Positions 1 through 8,911 of a stretch of 64,000 nucleotides of DNA are shown piece after piece. The first letter of the stretch is position 1. Each line of letters opens with the position of its first letter. Both the position numbers and the translations under genes were made by a program. The notes under the pieces are model-generated. The model had not been told where the DNA came from. It saw nothing but the letters and a program-made list of their open reading frames with translations, and ran no database searches. The stretch spans positions 432,001 to 496,000 of the forward strand of contig CAUYUJ010003547.1 of NCBI GenBank assembly GCA_963575745.1, written 5' to 3'. The stretch is from Prorocentrum cordatum. Taxonomy: Eukaryota > Sar > Dinophyceae > Prorocentrales > Prorocentraceae.

Positions 1-3000
1 GCTCGGCACGCCGTCGCGCCGCCGGGGAATTTTGACAGGAACGTGGGGAGGGATCTGCTACCTTTCCCCACGGAGCTGCTCAACTCGTCGGAGCCACCAG
101 CACCTGGGCTCTCGCGAGTTTGCCGACAGAGAGTCGGCCGTCGGCAGCGTCGCCACGCCGACGTTCTTCGGTGCTTAGAAGGTCTCAACACGATATATGG
201 CCGCCGTGAAGGGGTACCTGTACCTGCTGATCTGAGCCTCGGGCAGCAGCGCATGCTCGATCACGTTGAGTCTTCTGTCTCTTTCCTGGGGCCTCCCCCA
301 GATGATCTTTCGCAGGCGGCAGCCCTCCAGGCGCTGCGCCTCGGCCTCCCTTATGACGCTGGGGGAGGCCCTGTGGGCTACGAAGCCTCCCGCGTGTCCC
401 TCCCGGCGGCGGGGTCGGTTCCGACTCCGCTCGCTCGGCTCTGGGGATCCGGCGGGGAAAGTACTGTTGCGCGCTTTGCTGAGTCGCAAGTTTTGCCCAT
501 CGACGTGGCGCGAATGAGGTTAAAGGACTCGGGGCCCCTGCGACCCTATGGGGGCCCTCGCCTCCACTCCCCCTCTCTGTACGGCGAATTTGTTCAACGG
601 TTGGTCGAGGCTGGCGTAGCCGAGCTGACGCTTGAGCGACCTACCGAGGTGGTGGATTGCTTCTTTGTAAAAAAGGGGGGCGGCAAGCAGCGGCTGGTCG
701 TCGACTGTCGGCGGTCTAATCAGCATTTCGAGCCGCCCGCCCCTGTCAGCCTTGTCTCTGGCGACACTCTCTCCCAGGTGCATGGCGACGACTCCCTCGA
801 TCAGCCCGTGTTTATTGGCCAGGTCGATATAAAAGACGCTTTCTATCACATGGAGCTCCCAGAGGGGCTCCGCCAGTACTTCGGGCTGCGAAGAATTCGG
901 GCCTCGTGGGCGGGCATCTCTCAAGTCCAGGGGGTCCGTGTGTCCCCGGGGGCCTGGGTCACCCCTCGGATGCGTGCCTTGCCCATGGGCTGGTCCTGGG
1001 CGCTATGGTGGTGCCAGGCGATCCACGAGCGGGCTGCCGAGGAGGGAGGATCCCCTGCTGCAGCCCGCCTCGCGGACGGCTCCCCTCCGCCTCCCCTCGC
1101 CTCCTCCCCTCACGCACAGTACGTTGACAACTATGTGGTGATTTCGACGAGCGAGGCTGTTGTTCGCGAACGCTTGGCAGGAGTGTCCCGGGCCCTCGAG
1201 TCTCGGGGGCTGCCGCTGCATAAAGAGTCTGTCTCTTGCGATCGGGCCATCGTGCTGGGGTGGGAGATCGATTGCCTTCGGCACACCTTCCGCCCGACCC
1301 CCGAGCGTGTCTGGAAGGCTCGTCTCGCCATTCGGGGTCTTTTAGCACGGGCCTCGGTCTCTGGAGGGGACTTGGAGCGCCTTTTGGGCCATCTGTGCTT
1401 CATCGGCCTGTGTAGGCGAGAGTCGCTCAGCGTGTTCAAATATTGCTACAGGTTCTGTGAGGCCGCGCGGAGAGGCCCAGCCCGGGGGCCTCGGGCCCTC
1501 TGGGCCTCGGCCAGAAAGGAGCTCGACGTCTGGGACCGTATCGCCCCGCTCATCTGGGTCAACACCTCTGCGGGTACCTGTCCAGACGTCGTCGTGGCGG
1601 ACGCGTCGCCGTGGGGCCTGGGGGCCGTTCGGGGGCGACCGCCGGTGGCCCTGGTCAAGGAGGCCTGCCGGCACTCGGAGCGGGCTGGGGCTCGGGAGGC
1701 GGCCCGGGAAGGGCGGCCTCCCCGCGAGCGCGCCTTCGCCGCGGCCGCTGCGCAGCTGCACGGGGGTGAGGGGGAGGCCGACAGGCGGATCCTGATGGAG
1801 CTCGTGCGGCCCCAGTCTCGACACCACCGTCCCGAAAGCGAGTTCGACCGCCGGCGCACGAAGTCGTTCGAGGACGCCCCCCTGGACCTCTTGAGGGCTC
1901 CCTGGAGGGTGTGCGGGAGGCAGAGGTGGAAACGGGCCTCGACGTCTATGCCGGCCCTGGAAGCGGAGGCGCTTTTGTACGGGGTGCGCCACCTCCTGAG
2001 GTCCGTCGCCAACTTGGGCTCGAGGCTGCTCGTGATTGGGGACTCGATCTCGGCCTCCCTGGCCGCCACGAAGGGACGGTCGTCTTGCGATGGCATGCTC
2101 TCGGTGACCCGCCGGCTGGGCGCCCTGCTGCTGGGGGCCGGCAGCCTCCTGCGGTCGCGCTGGATCGCGTCGGAGCTCAACCCTGCGGACGGACCCTCGC
2201 GCGGGCGGCCGGCGCCGAGCGACCCGCTTGCCGGCCTGCGGCGCGAACTCGCGACCGCCGCCGGCGAGGGTCGCAATGCTGGCGCGCGGCAGGTCCGACA
2301 GATCGAGGACCCCCGCGGGCCGCCAGCCGCCGCCGCCCAGTGCGGGGTCGGCCTCCCGCCCGGCCTTGGCCCCCCTGGAGACTGGGGGCCTGCGGGCGGC
2401 CGCGGCGCGGGCGCGGGTGGAGCGCGCTGCCAGGCTGGCGGCGGCGCGGGCCCCGCAGGCCCAGATGAGCCTGCTCCGGAGGGCCTCGGTGTCGGCGAAG
2501 ACGCAGGCCCAGTACTCCCTCTACCTGGCCGCTCTGCAGAGGTTCTGCGACTCCCGCGGGGCCCACCCGAACACCGAGGAGGAGTGGGACATCGCCACCG
2601 CGGGCCTGATGGAGATCATGTTCATGGAGGGCGGCTCGCTGAGCGCGGGCGAGAAGCTCTTGGCGTCGGTGCAGTGGGCCGAGCCGCGCCTGGGCAGGTT
2701 GGGGGGCGGGCGGATGCCCGTCTGTCGACAGTGTCTGCGAGGCTGGCGCCGCGCTGCCCCAGCAGGGGGCCGCTTGCCCCTGCCCTACGACGTGGTGGCG
2801 CTGCTGGCGTGCTGGATGATCTGCCAGGGGCTGAGACCCCACGCGCTGGCCATTCTCATGATGATGGAGATGTACTTGCGGCCAGGAGAGCCGTTCCTGC
2901 TACGGGGCCGCGACGTAGCGGCGGGGTCCCTCAGCGGAGCTCGCGAGTGGACCCCCACATCGGTCTTGCTCCACCCGTTCGAGATGCGGACCCCGTCCAA

Positions 3001-4218
3001 GAGCCAGGAGTTCGACCAGACGATCGTCCTCGACCTCGACCGGCAGGCGGCGCTCGCAGACGCCCTGGTGCAGCTGGGGCTGGAGCGCGGCGGCGGGCCC
3101 TTGCTGGATCTGACACCCAGCGCCCTGCGCCGGGCCCTGGACGAGGCCGCGGCTGCCTGGCGCCTGGGGCCCCTCGGGCCGCTCGACGCCTACCGCTTCC
3201 GGCACACGGGGGCGAGCGTCGACTTCGCGACCGGCGCCCGACGTCTGGAGGAGATCCAGCGCCGCGGGCGGTGGCGGTCCGCGCGGAGCCTTCGCCGCTA
3301 CGAGCACGGGGGGCGACTGGCCGACCTCTTGCGCCGCCTGCCGCCCGACGTGCAGCGGGCGGCCGCGGCGGCCGCTCAGGAGCTCCCCGACGCGCTGCGG
3401 GGGAGGCGGATGCCGTCTTTGGGCCGCTGAGGGCGCCGACCGTCGCCGTGTTCCTCGAGCTGTTCGCGGGCTCGGGCCACCTGTCCGATGCCATGGAGCG
3501 GGGAAATGTCCCCACATTGCGGTGGGACATCCTGTACGGCCCCGCCTACGACCTGCGCAACCCCAGGAGCGCCCGCCTCATTCGAGGGTGGATACGGGCG
3601 GGGCTCGTCTGCGGCCTGCATGCTGGCTTTCCTTGCGAGACCTTCTCGCGGGCGCGAGACCGCCCCAACGGACCTCCGCGGCTCCGGTCCCAGGAGCACG
3701 TCTGGGGCCTGCCCAGTCTCCATCCCGAGGGCGCCGATTTCCAGAAGGTGAAGTGGGGCAACCTGTACGCGCGGCTCACGATATCCTTCTGCGTGCTGTG
3801 CTGCCAGTGTTTCGTCCCCTGGTCCGTCGAGAACCCCGCGCTGAGCTACGCGTGGCAGCTGCCGCCGATGCTGTCCCTGCTCCAGCGCCGGCAGGTCACG
3901 ACCCAGGTGATCGAGTACTGCCGGTTCGGGACGCCCTGGAGGAAGAGCACCAGGATAGCTGCGTTTCTCCTCGACTTGGCACCCTTGGCCAAGTTCAGAT
4001 GTACAGGGCCCGTCTGTGTCCTCACTGGGCAGCGGCATCAAGAGCTGTCCGGCAAAGACGCGTCGGGCAGGTTCCGCACTAGATTGGCGGAGGCATATCC
4101 TCGCAAGCTCTGCAGCACCCTCGCCAGAGCCTATGCCGACGAGAAAGCCAGGTCCCGGGCTAATCAGTTCTCCGTTTTGATAGGACGTGCTGCGGAACGT
4201 CTTCCGACGCTTGATTAA
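1..4218 (+). CDS. RT-RNase H polyprotein with C-terminal C5-cytosine methyltransferase-like domain
   Basis: One frame is open from base 1 to the TAA at 4216-4218 and has no clear initiation codon, so the true start is probably upstream. RT: the VVDCRRSN block near 695-720, VDIKDAFYHM with the first catalytic Asp at 822-852, and the active-site box YVDN at 1120-1131. RNase H: VADAS (about 1594), a Glu in EAEALLYGVRHLL (about 1957), VIGDS (about 2032) and NPADGPSR (about 2180). Residues coded from about 2245 to 3420 are Gly/Ala/Arg/Pro-rich and lie opposite the recombinase frame; they look like a shadow, not a domain. The C-terminal part shows methyltransferase motif I (FLELFAGSGHLSDAM, about 3451), motif IV (GFPCETFS, about 3631), motif VI (PWSVENP, about 3820) and a motif VIII-like FGTPWRKSTRI (about 3925). 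Inferred role: reverse transcription and possibly methylation of element DNA. Confidence 0.8.
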   Translation, partial: ARHAVAPPGNFDRNVGRDLLPFPTELLNSSEPPAPGLSRVCRQRVGRRQRRHADVLRCLEGLNTIYGRREGVPVPADLSLGQQRMLDHVESSVSFLGPPPDDLSQAAALQALRLGLPYDAGGGPVGYEASRVSLPAAGSVPTPLARLWGSGGESTVARFAESQVLPIDVARMRLKDSGPLRPYGGPRLHSPSLYGEFVQRLVEAGVAELTLERPTEVVDCFFVKKGGGKQRLVVDCRRSNQHFEPPAPVSLVSGDTLSQVHGDDSLDQPVFIGQVDIKDAFYHMELPEGLRQYFGLRRIRASWAGISQVQGVRVSPGAWVTPRMRALPMGWSWALWWCQAIHERAAEEGGSPAAARLADGSPPPPLASSPHAQYVDNYVVISTSEAVVRERLAGVSRALESRGLPLHKESVSCDRAIVLGWEIDCLRHTFRPTPERVWKARLAIRGLLARASVSGGDLERLLGHLCFIGLCRRESLSVFKYCYRFCEAARRGPARGPRALWASARKELDVWDRIAPLIWVNTSAGTCPDVVVADASPWGLGAVRGRPPVALVKEACRHSERAGAREAAREGRPPRERAFAAAAAQLHGGEGEADRRILMELVRPQSRHHRPESEFDRRRTKSFEDAPLDLLRAPWRVCGRQRWKRASTSMPALEAEALLYGVRHLLRSVANLGSRLLVIGDSISASLAATKGRSSCDGMLSVTRRLGALLLGAGSLLRSRWIASELNPADGPSRGRPAPSDPLAGLRRELATAAGEGRNAGARQVRQIEDPRGPPAAAAQCGVGLPPGLGPPGDWGPAGGRGAGAGGARCQAGGGAGPAGPDEPAPEGLGVGEDAGPVLPLPGRSAEVLRLPRGPPEHRGGVGHRHRGPDGDHVHGGRLAERGREALGVGAVGRAAPGQVGGRADARLSTVSARLAPRCPSRGPLAPALRRGGAAGVLDDLPGAETPRAGHSHDDGDVLAARRAVPATGPRRSGGVPQRSSRVDPHIGLAPPVRDADPVQEPGVRPDDRPRPRPAGGARRRPGAAGAGARRRALAGSDTQRPAPGPGRGRGCLAPGAPRAARRLPLPAHGGERRLRDRRPTSGGDPAPRAVAVRAEPSPLRARGATGRPLAPPAARRAAGGRGGRSGAPRRAAGEADAVFGPLRAPTVAVFLELFAGSGHLSDAMERGNVPTLRWDILYGPAYDLRNPRSARLIRGWIRAGLVCGLHAGFPCETFSRARDRPNGPPRLRSQEHVWGLPSLHPEGADFQKVKWGNLYARLTISFCVLCCQCFVPWSVENPALSYAWQLPPMLSLLQRRQVTTQVIEYCRFGTPWRKSTRIAAFLLDLAPLAKFRCTGPVCVLTGQRHQELSGKDASGRFRTRLAEAYPRKLCSTLARAYADEKARSRANQFSVLIGRAAERLPTLD
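2276..3430 (+). CDS. Tyrosine recombinase (integrase) of the DIRS-like element
   Basis: This frame is +1 relative to the polyprotein and lies entirely within it. The first in-frame ATG is at 2276 and a second is at 2465, just before the conserved SAM-like N-terminal region (SVSAKTQAQYSLYLAALQRF). Catalytic domain: first Arg in MYLRPGEPFLL (about 2878), box II YRFRHTGAS (about 3193), then GRWRSARSLRRYEHG with the Tyr nucleophile at 3299-3301. GRWRS-x-Y in place of LGH-x-Y is usual for DIRS/Crypton-type recombinases. Tyr stands where the first His of HxxR normally is. Product: inserts a circular dsDNA copy of the element. Expression needs either separate initiation or a +1 frameshift from RT-RNase H; no slippery site is obvious. 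Confidence 0.8.
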   Translation: MLARGRSDRSRTPAGRQPPPPSAGSASRPALAPLETGGLRAAAARARVERAARLAAARAPQAQMSLLRRASVSAKTQAQYSLYLAALQRFCDSRGAHPNTEEEWDIATAGLMEIMFMEGGSLSAGEKLLASVQWAEPRLGRLGGGRMPVCRQCLRGWRRAAPAGGRLPLPYDVVALLACWMICQGLRPHALAILMMMEMYLRPGEPFLLRGRDVAAGSLSGAREWTPTSVLLHPFEMRTPSKSQEFDQTIVLDLDRQAALADALVQLGLERGGGPLLDLTPSALRRALDEAAAAWRLGPLGPLDAYRFRHTGASVDFATGARRLEEIQRRGRWRSARSLRRYEHGGRLADLLRRLPPDVQRAAAAAAQELPDALRGRRMPSLGR

Positions 4219-4271
4219 CAATTGTTGTATTTTCGGCGTTGCCAGTCTAGCTGTGCATTTTGGAGCATTTT

Positions 4272-4402
4272 GGGTGTGTCCGAAATTTCTGTCGATGTCC
4301 GTGGCCGCCTACGGATCGGAGATCCGTGGCGGCAGCCTCTTGCGTCGGCAGCGTCTCGAATCCTCGCCACCTGGCCTGCCCGAGCTGGAAAAAGGGAGCA
4401 TA
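4272..4402 (+). repeat. Split direct repeat, copy B1
   Basis: 131 bp repeated at 4529-4659, 257 bp downstream, with a single C/T difference near 4292. It contains an internal hairpin, GCCGCC-t-ACGGATC pairing with GATCCGT-GGCGGC around 4302-4335. The position after the last ORF fits the 3' B1 repeat of PAT/Ngaro-like elements. Confidence 0.8.
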
Positions 4403-4528
4403 ACTAAGTCGTTCTCCGAACAGGGTTGCTCCTTGGGAAGCGTCGCTGGCCGCCCGTCTGCGATCTTCCGTTGACGTTTCGCTCAAGCCCCCTCCCTCCC
4501 CCCCCTTGCTTTCACTCTATCGTTGCCA

Positions 4529-4659
4529 GGGTGTGTCCGAAATTTCTGTTGATGTCCGTGGCCGCCTACGGATCGGAGATCCGTGGCGGCAGCCTCTTGC
4601 GTCGGCAGCGTCTCGAATCCTCGCCACCTGGCCTGCCCGAGCTGGAAAAAGGGAGCATA
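4529..4659 (+). repeat. Split direct repeat, copy B2; putative 3' end of the element
   Basis: Second copy of the 131-bp repeat, nearly identical to 4272-4402. The 126 bp between the copies would be A2. The element end is put at 4659, where the two copies stop matching. Confidence 0.7.
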
Positions 4660-4849
4660 TTAATGCTTCTGCCTGACCATCTCCCTCCACGTCGTCCGCA
4701 CCTCCTCGGACGAAAACGTCGCTTCGAGATGCGTCCAACGCGTCCAGCCGCCGCGACAACGAGAAGCCCCGAAGGCAGCAACTTCGGACCTCGATCCTCG
4801 CCCGGGGGCCCGGCACCTCGCTACCATCTCGCCACCTTTTGTGATACCC

Positions 4850-5240
4850 CTCTCAAGGGCTTCCAAGAGGCCTCCAAGACAGCCTAAGATACCCCCAAGA
4901 CCGCCTAAGAAGAACCTAAATGATCCGAAAACGGCCTGAAAGGGCACCAAGAGCGCTCAGGATGGCCTCAGCACGTCTCAAGAGGTCTCCAGGACAACCC
5001 GGGAGAGCCCCCGGCGCGCCCCAAAGAGTCCTCGATGAGGCCAAACACATTGATGTTCTTGAGATGTTTGAAGATGTTATGTTTTTCCGCTTTTCCTTGC
5101 TCCCGACAGCCCAAGACGGCTCCAAGACGGCACAAGCTGGGCCCAAGACAGCCTCGGCACGGCCCCAAGAGGGCCCGAAGACAGCCCAAGAGGCTCCCAA
5201 ACCGGTCTCGAAACGGCCCCAAGGTTGCCCCAAACAGTAC
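4850..5240 (+). repeat. Degenerate tandem repeat family, CCAAGANGGCC-type units
   Basis: Runs of imperfect 10-18-bp units built on CCAAGA(C/G)GGC and CCCAAGAGG. An AT-rich stretch with AAACACATTGATGTTC (about 5040) sits inside. The same unit type returns at 16660-16850, 26508-27080, 27570-27690, 38010-38700 and 44130-45190, sometimes inverted. Reading frames through it give Trp/Leu/Gly- or Lys/Arg/Pro-periodic proteins that are artefacts of the repeat. No gene is seen between 4660 and 6090. Confidence 0.7.
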
Positions 5241-5369
5241 TCCAGCATGAGTCCGTCAAGAGGGTCAACGGATGCCGAAGGACGACTGGAGGTGGCTCGA
5301 AAGCTCTTCAGTAATAAAGGCAACATCATCGAACTTGAGGCCCTGTTGGTGCGACCAGCAGGAGTTTCT

Positions 5370-5660
5370 GCACGTACTCCGCCAACTGGCGTGACAGCGC
5401 ATGCATTCAATAACAAGGTTCCGTTCCCTCCTTCCTCCGTCTTTTCTTGATCTTCTTGCAAGTGCTCCGCCAACGGAGTGACAGCGCGTGCATGATGTAC
5501 CAAGGCAGTTTCCCGTGCGTCCTCTTGCATTCTTCACGTGCTCCGCCAGATGGCGTGGCAGCGCTTGCATTCTATTTCAAGGCAGTTTTTTCCCGTTCTC
5601 CGTCATTCCTCGCCCCTCCGCACATGCTCGGCCAGACAGGCCGAGAAAATGTGACGACGT
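5370..5660 (+). repeat. About 83-bp tandem repeat, four diverged copies
   Basis: The motif CACGTACTCCGCCAACTGGC and its variants recur near 5373, 5459, 5536 and 5621. The first three copies are followed by GCGTG(A/G)CAGCGC and TGCATTC-like sequence. Each copy centres on a short inverted repeat (CTCCGCCA ... TGGCGTG, or CTCCGCCAACGGAG). The fourth copy is the most diverged. Confidence 0.6.
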
Positions 5661-6090
5661 CCACAGACCAGCAAACTACGGCCTCGACAGTTCATCAGAA
5701 AGCCAGTCAATGCCCCAAGGCTGTTCAGCGATCTCCCTAGCGCACCCGCAAGCCAAGACTTGCGTGTCGTTGCAACGATTTGGCAACCGTGGATGGCGCA
5801 ATTCGGGCCGAAGACACGTGCCCCCCCTCAAGACAGTGCCCAAACAGCCCCAGGGCCAGTCCCTGCGACATTCCATAACCGCCCAAGACGGTCGCAGCCC
5901 GTCTCCGACAGCGAGTCGCTCGCAAACCCCGACCTTCTTGTCATCTGATGACATCACAGCGCCATGGGCTGGGCCAGAACCCAAGTGTGCGCAAACCGCG
6001 CGCGTGGTTCTAGCATGTCAGAGTGAGGGGGCCGAACGGTCATTCACTGCCCCTGTGTGCGTGGCTGAAGTGGGATTCCGCGGTGTGGAT

Positions 6091-6125
6091 TATTGTTGTT
6101 GTTGTTGTTGTTGCTGCTGCTGCCT

Positions 6126-6158
<33 letters not shown>

Positions 6159-6295
6159 GTGGTGGTGGTGGTGATGTTGTTGTTGGTGTTGTTGTTGTTG
6201 TTGTTATTATTGTTGTTGTGTGTTGTTGTTGTTGGTGGTGGTGGTGGTGGTGGTGGTGGTGGTGGTGGTGTTGTTGTTGTTGTTGTTGTTGTTGG

Positions 6296-6350
<55 letters not shown>

Positions 6351-6420
6351 CGTTGTTTGTTGTTTGTTGCTTGTTGTTTGTTGTTTGTTGTTTGTTGTTG
6401 TTGTTTGTTGTCGTCGTCCC
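6091..6420 (+). repeat. TTG/CTG/GGT trinucleotide microsatellite block
   Basis: About 330 bp of interrupted (TTG)n, (CTG)n and (GGT)n, ending in GTTTGTT heptads. All frames are open, giving poly-Val/Leu/Cys or poly-Gln/Asn/Thr translations that are not genes. Confidence 0.95.
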
Positions 6421-6785
6421 ATCCGCAACCCGCCCCGCGACCCACCCGCGACCCACCCCGCGACCCACCCGCGACCCACCCGCGACACACCCGCGACCCA
6501 CCCGCGACCCACCCCGCGACCCACCCCGCCCGCGACCCACCCCGCGCGACCCACCCCCGCGACCCACCCGCGACCCCCGCGCGCGACCCACCCCGCGACC
6601 CACCCGCGACCCACCGCGACCCACCCGCGACCCACCCGCGACCCACCCCGCGACCCACCGCGACCCACCCGCGACCCACCCGCGACCCACCCGCGACCCA
6701 CCCCGTGACCCGCCCCGACCCGCGACCCACCCGCGACCCACCCGCGACCCACCCGCGACCCACCCGCGACCCACCCCGCGACCTA
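6421..6785 (+). repeat. CGACCCACC minisatellite
   Basis: Roughly 35 tandem copies of a 10-12-bp unit, CCCACCCGCGA with variants CCACCCCGCGA and CCACCGCGA. It abuts the trinucleotide block directly. No coding evidence. Confidence 0.95.
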
Positions 6786-6798
6786 TTTTCGATCCAAA

Positions 6799-6995
6799 CC
6801 ACGTTCAAGGTACAAACCACAATTTTCGGCGCCTGCGGCGGGTTTTTTTTAGATTCCTTCCAGGTGGAGAGCCCGCGGTCCACCCGCGACCACGTTCAGG
6901 GTACAAACCAAATTTTTCGGCGCCTGCGGCGGTTTTTTTTTGGATTCCTTCCAGGTGGAGGTGGAGAGCCCGCGACCCAGTCGCGACCCAATCCA
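6799..6995 (+). repeat. 91-bp tandem duplication with T-tract
   Basis: Two copies start at 6799 and 6890 with CCACGTTCA(A/G)GGTACAAACC, and both contain GGCGCCTGCGGCGG followed by T8-T9 and GATTCCTTCCAGGTGGAG. A third start (CCACGTTCATTG) appears near 6990. The copies are joined by CCCGCGACC, the minisatellite unit found just upstream, which suggests that array once included this longer unit. Confidence 0.75.
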
Positions 6996-6999
6996 CGTT

Positions 7000-7827
7000 C
7001 ATTGAACAAACCAATGGCGCACAAGCGCGGCGGCGGATTTTTGCATGCCGTCTGGGCCCGCAACGACCTATTCAAGCCCCGCGCATCCACACCAGCCCGT
7101 CCAGCAACTTTGCCCTGGCGAGTTGCCTTGATCAGAGAAGCCGGGTAGCATTAAGTGGAACAGACAAAGATTGCGTTGCCGCTATCTTGGGGAAGGAGGG
7201 GGAGGCAGGATGAGTAAACAAGGGACGAGGAGGACACAGAAGAAGACAGGATGTAAGGATAATGTGGAGAAAGAGGAGGAGCAGGAGGACGAGGAGGACG
7301 AGGAGGGGGAGGAGGGGAAGGAGGAGGACGAGGAGGGGGAGGAGGGGGAGGAGGGGGAGGACGATGATGATGGACGACAATGGGAGGATGATGATGGAGG
7401 CCGATGGGGGGGAGGACGACAATGGGAGGACGATGGTGGAAGGACGAGGGGGGGAGAGGGAGGACGAGGAAGAAGAGGAGGACGAGGTGGAGGAGGAGGA
7501 TGACGATGACGATGACGATGAGGACGATGACGAGGACGAGGAAGAGGAGGAGGAGGAGGAGGAGGAGGAGGAGCAGAGCGCCATCGACAGGGAAGGTGGG
7601 GGCCACGAGGTCCGCCAGCTCGACGACGCCCGCGTCGCCCGCGCCCGCCCCCTCACTCTTATCCGCAATTGCGGGGTGCTACGTATATTTATATAAAGAG
7701 AGATCTAGGGAAGTTCCGTTGTGTTGTTGTTTAACGCTCTCTCTCTCTCTCTCTCTTTTTCTGACCCTGTATGTATGTATGTACGTTTGTATGTATGTAT
7801 GCATGTATGCATGTACGTATGTATGCA

Positions 7828-7866
<39 letters not shown>

Positions 7867-8661
7867 TCACATACACCTATTTATAAATATATACACGCAA
7901 ACAGTTTCTCATCCGTTATGCCGAGGAGTGCACTAGTGCGCAGCATCTGCACATGAGGAGGGCTGCCCCTTTCTCTCGGAGCGTGGCTCTCGCTGGACGA
8001 CACCGTAGCCGTGGCACTTCCTCGCAGCCAGAAAGGTGGACAGCGGCTTCCTCTCAAGACGGTGTTCTCACCCGAATGGCATGCCCATTGGGGCTCCCGT
8101 CCCTCGAGGCTGGGCTTCTCGTCGTGAAATGCACGTTCCTGCAAGGACGTATGGTGAGAGGGTTCAGGACATCGTTGACACCCAGGATTTCGGGGCGGGC
8201 TCCGCCGGACGTGGCGACCAGGCCCCCCCCCCCGCATACAGAGGCCAGAATAGGGCAGTCACCTGTGAATTCGTATCTGTCGTCCTCTGCGTATGCGTGG
8301 GGGGGAGGAGAAGGAGGAGGAGGAGGAGGAGGAGGAGGAGGAGGAGGAGGAGGAGGAGGAGGGGGAGGAGGAGGAAGAGGACGAGGCGGCGGGGGAAAGG
8401 GGAGGAGGAGGCGGGGGAGGAGGAGGAGGATGCGGGAGGAAAAATCAGAGAGGCAAGCCAGGTGCATTCGCGCCATACTTGACATCCCACTCCTCCCACC
8501 CATCCTTTCCTATTGATAGTGTTGAATATGTCCGCAGACCTGGGCGCCCTGAAGAACCTCATCGCGTGATGCGCAATCAGATGGTGGAGGCTTTGTACAA
8601 TGGAGGAGGCGGTCGAGCAGGAGGATCAGCAGGAGCAAGGGGAATGAGGATGAGAAGGGGG
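7000..8661 (+). other. Intergenic low-complexity DNA
   Basis: Holds GAG/GAC/GAT-rich DNA (about 7263-7585), a CT run (about 7737-7761), TATG repeats and an (AT)n run (about 7769-7862), and (GAG)n (about 8301-8440). The unique sequence at 7880-8290 and 8450-8660 shows no recognisable domain. The last bases, a GGGGG run, are one copy of the target duplication of the following LTR element. Confidence 0.8.
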
Positions 8662-8909
8662 TGTGATTCTAGAGGCCCGCCGAGCTCCGTGAAGCCACTT
8701 CGGGGCCTTTAGGTGCCGACATAGCTTAGCCCAGAACCCTGAACCCTTTTCCTGTACTGCTGTTTTGGTTCAGGAGAAGGGGGCCTGTCGGCCTCCTTCC
8801 ACAAGCATGTGCGCTGGGTACTGAAAAGGAGCCTGCCACCTCCCGTCCAGAATCGCGTCACCCCCTGTTGATGTATCAGGGACCTCGGAGACCCAGGAGT
8901 CCATCCACA
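8662..8909 (+). repeat. 5' LTR
   Basis: Starts TGTGATTCTAGAGGCCCG and ends CAGGAGTCCATCCACA. It matches 15918-16169 along its whole length with scattered substitutions and small indels. It contains a short hairpin, GAGGCCC ... GGGGCCT, near its start. Confidence 0.92.
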
Positions 8910-8911
8910 CG

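Larger units (their letters stand above)
1..4659 (+). mobile_element. DIRS-order tyrosine-recombinase retrotransposon, 5' end outside the window
   Basis: Seen: RT and RNase H domains, a tyrosine recombinase, a cytosine-methyltransferase-like domain and then a 131-bp sequence repeated directly downstream. Known: DIRS, PAT and Ngaro elements combine RT-RNase H with a tyrosine recombinase instead of a DDE integrase; PAT and Ngaro end in split direct repeats (A1 ... B1-A2-B2). Inferred: B1 is 4272-4402, A2 is the 126 bp between, and B2 is 4529-4659, so A1 should lie just upstream of position 1. The coding frame is intact over more than 4 kb, so this copy is young compared with every other element in the window. 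Confidence 0.8.

Noticed and set aside
6040-6883. Poly-Gln/Asn/Thr and Gly/Ser/Arg-Val frames on the minus strand
   Set aside because: Direct translations of the TTG microsatellite and CGACCCACC minisatellite; no unique coding sequence attached.
7404-7886. Frame through GAG and TATG repeats
   Set aside because: Consists almost wholly of microsatellite translation (poly-Arg, then Tyr/Val/Cys/Met repeats).
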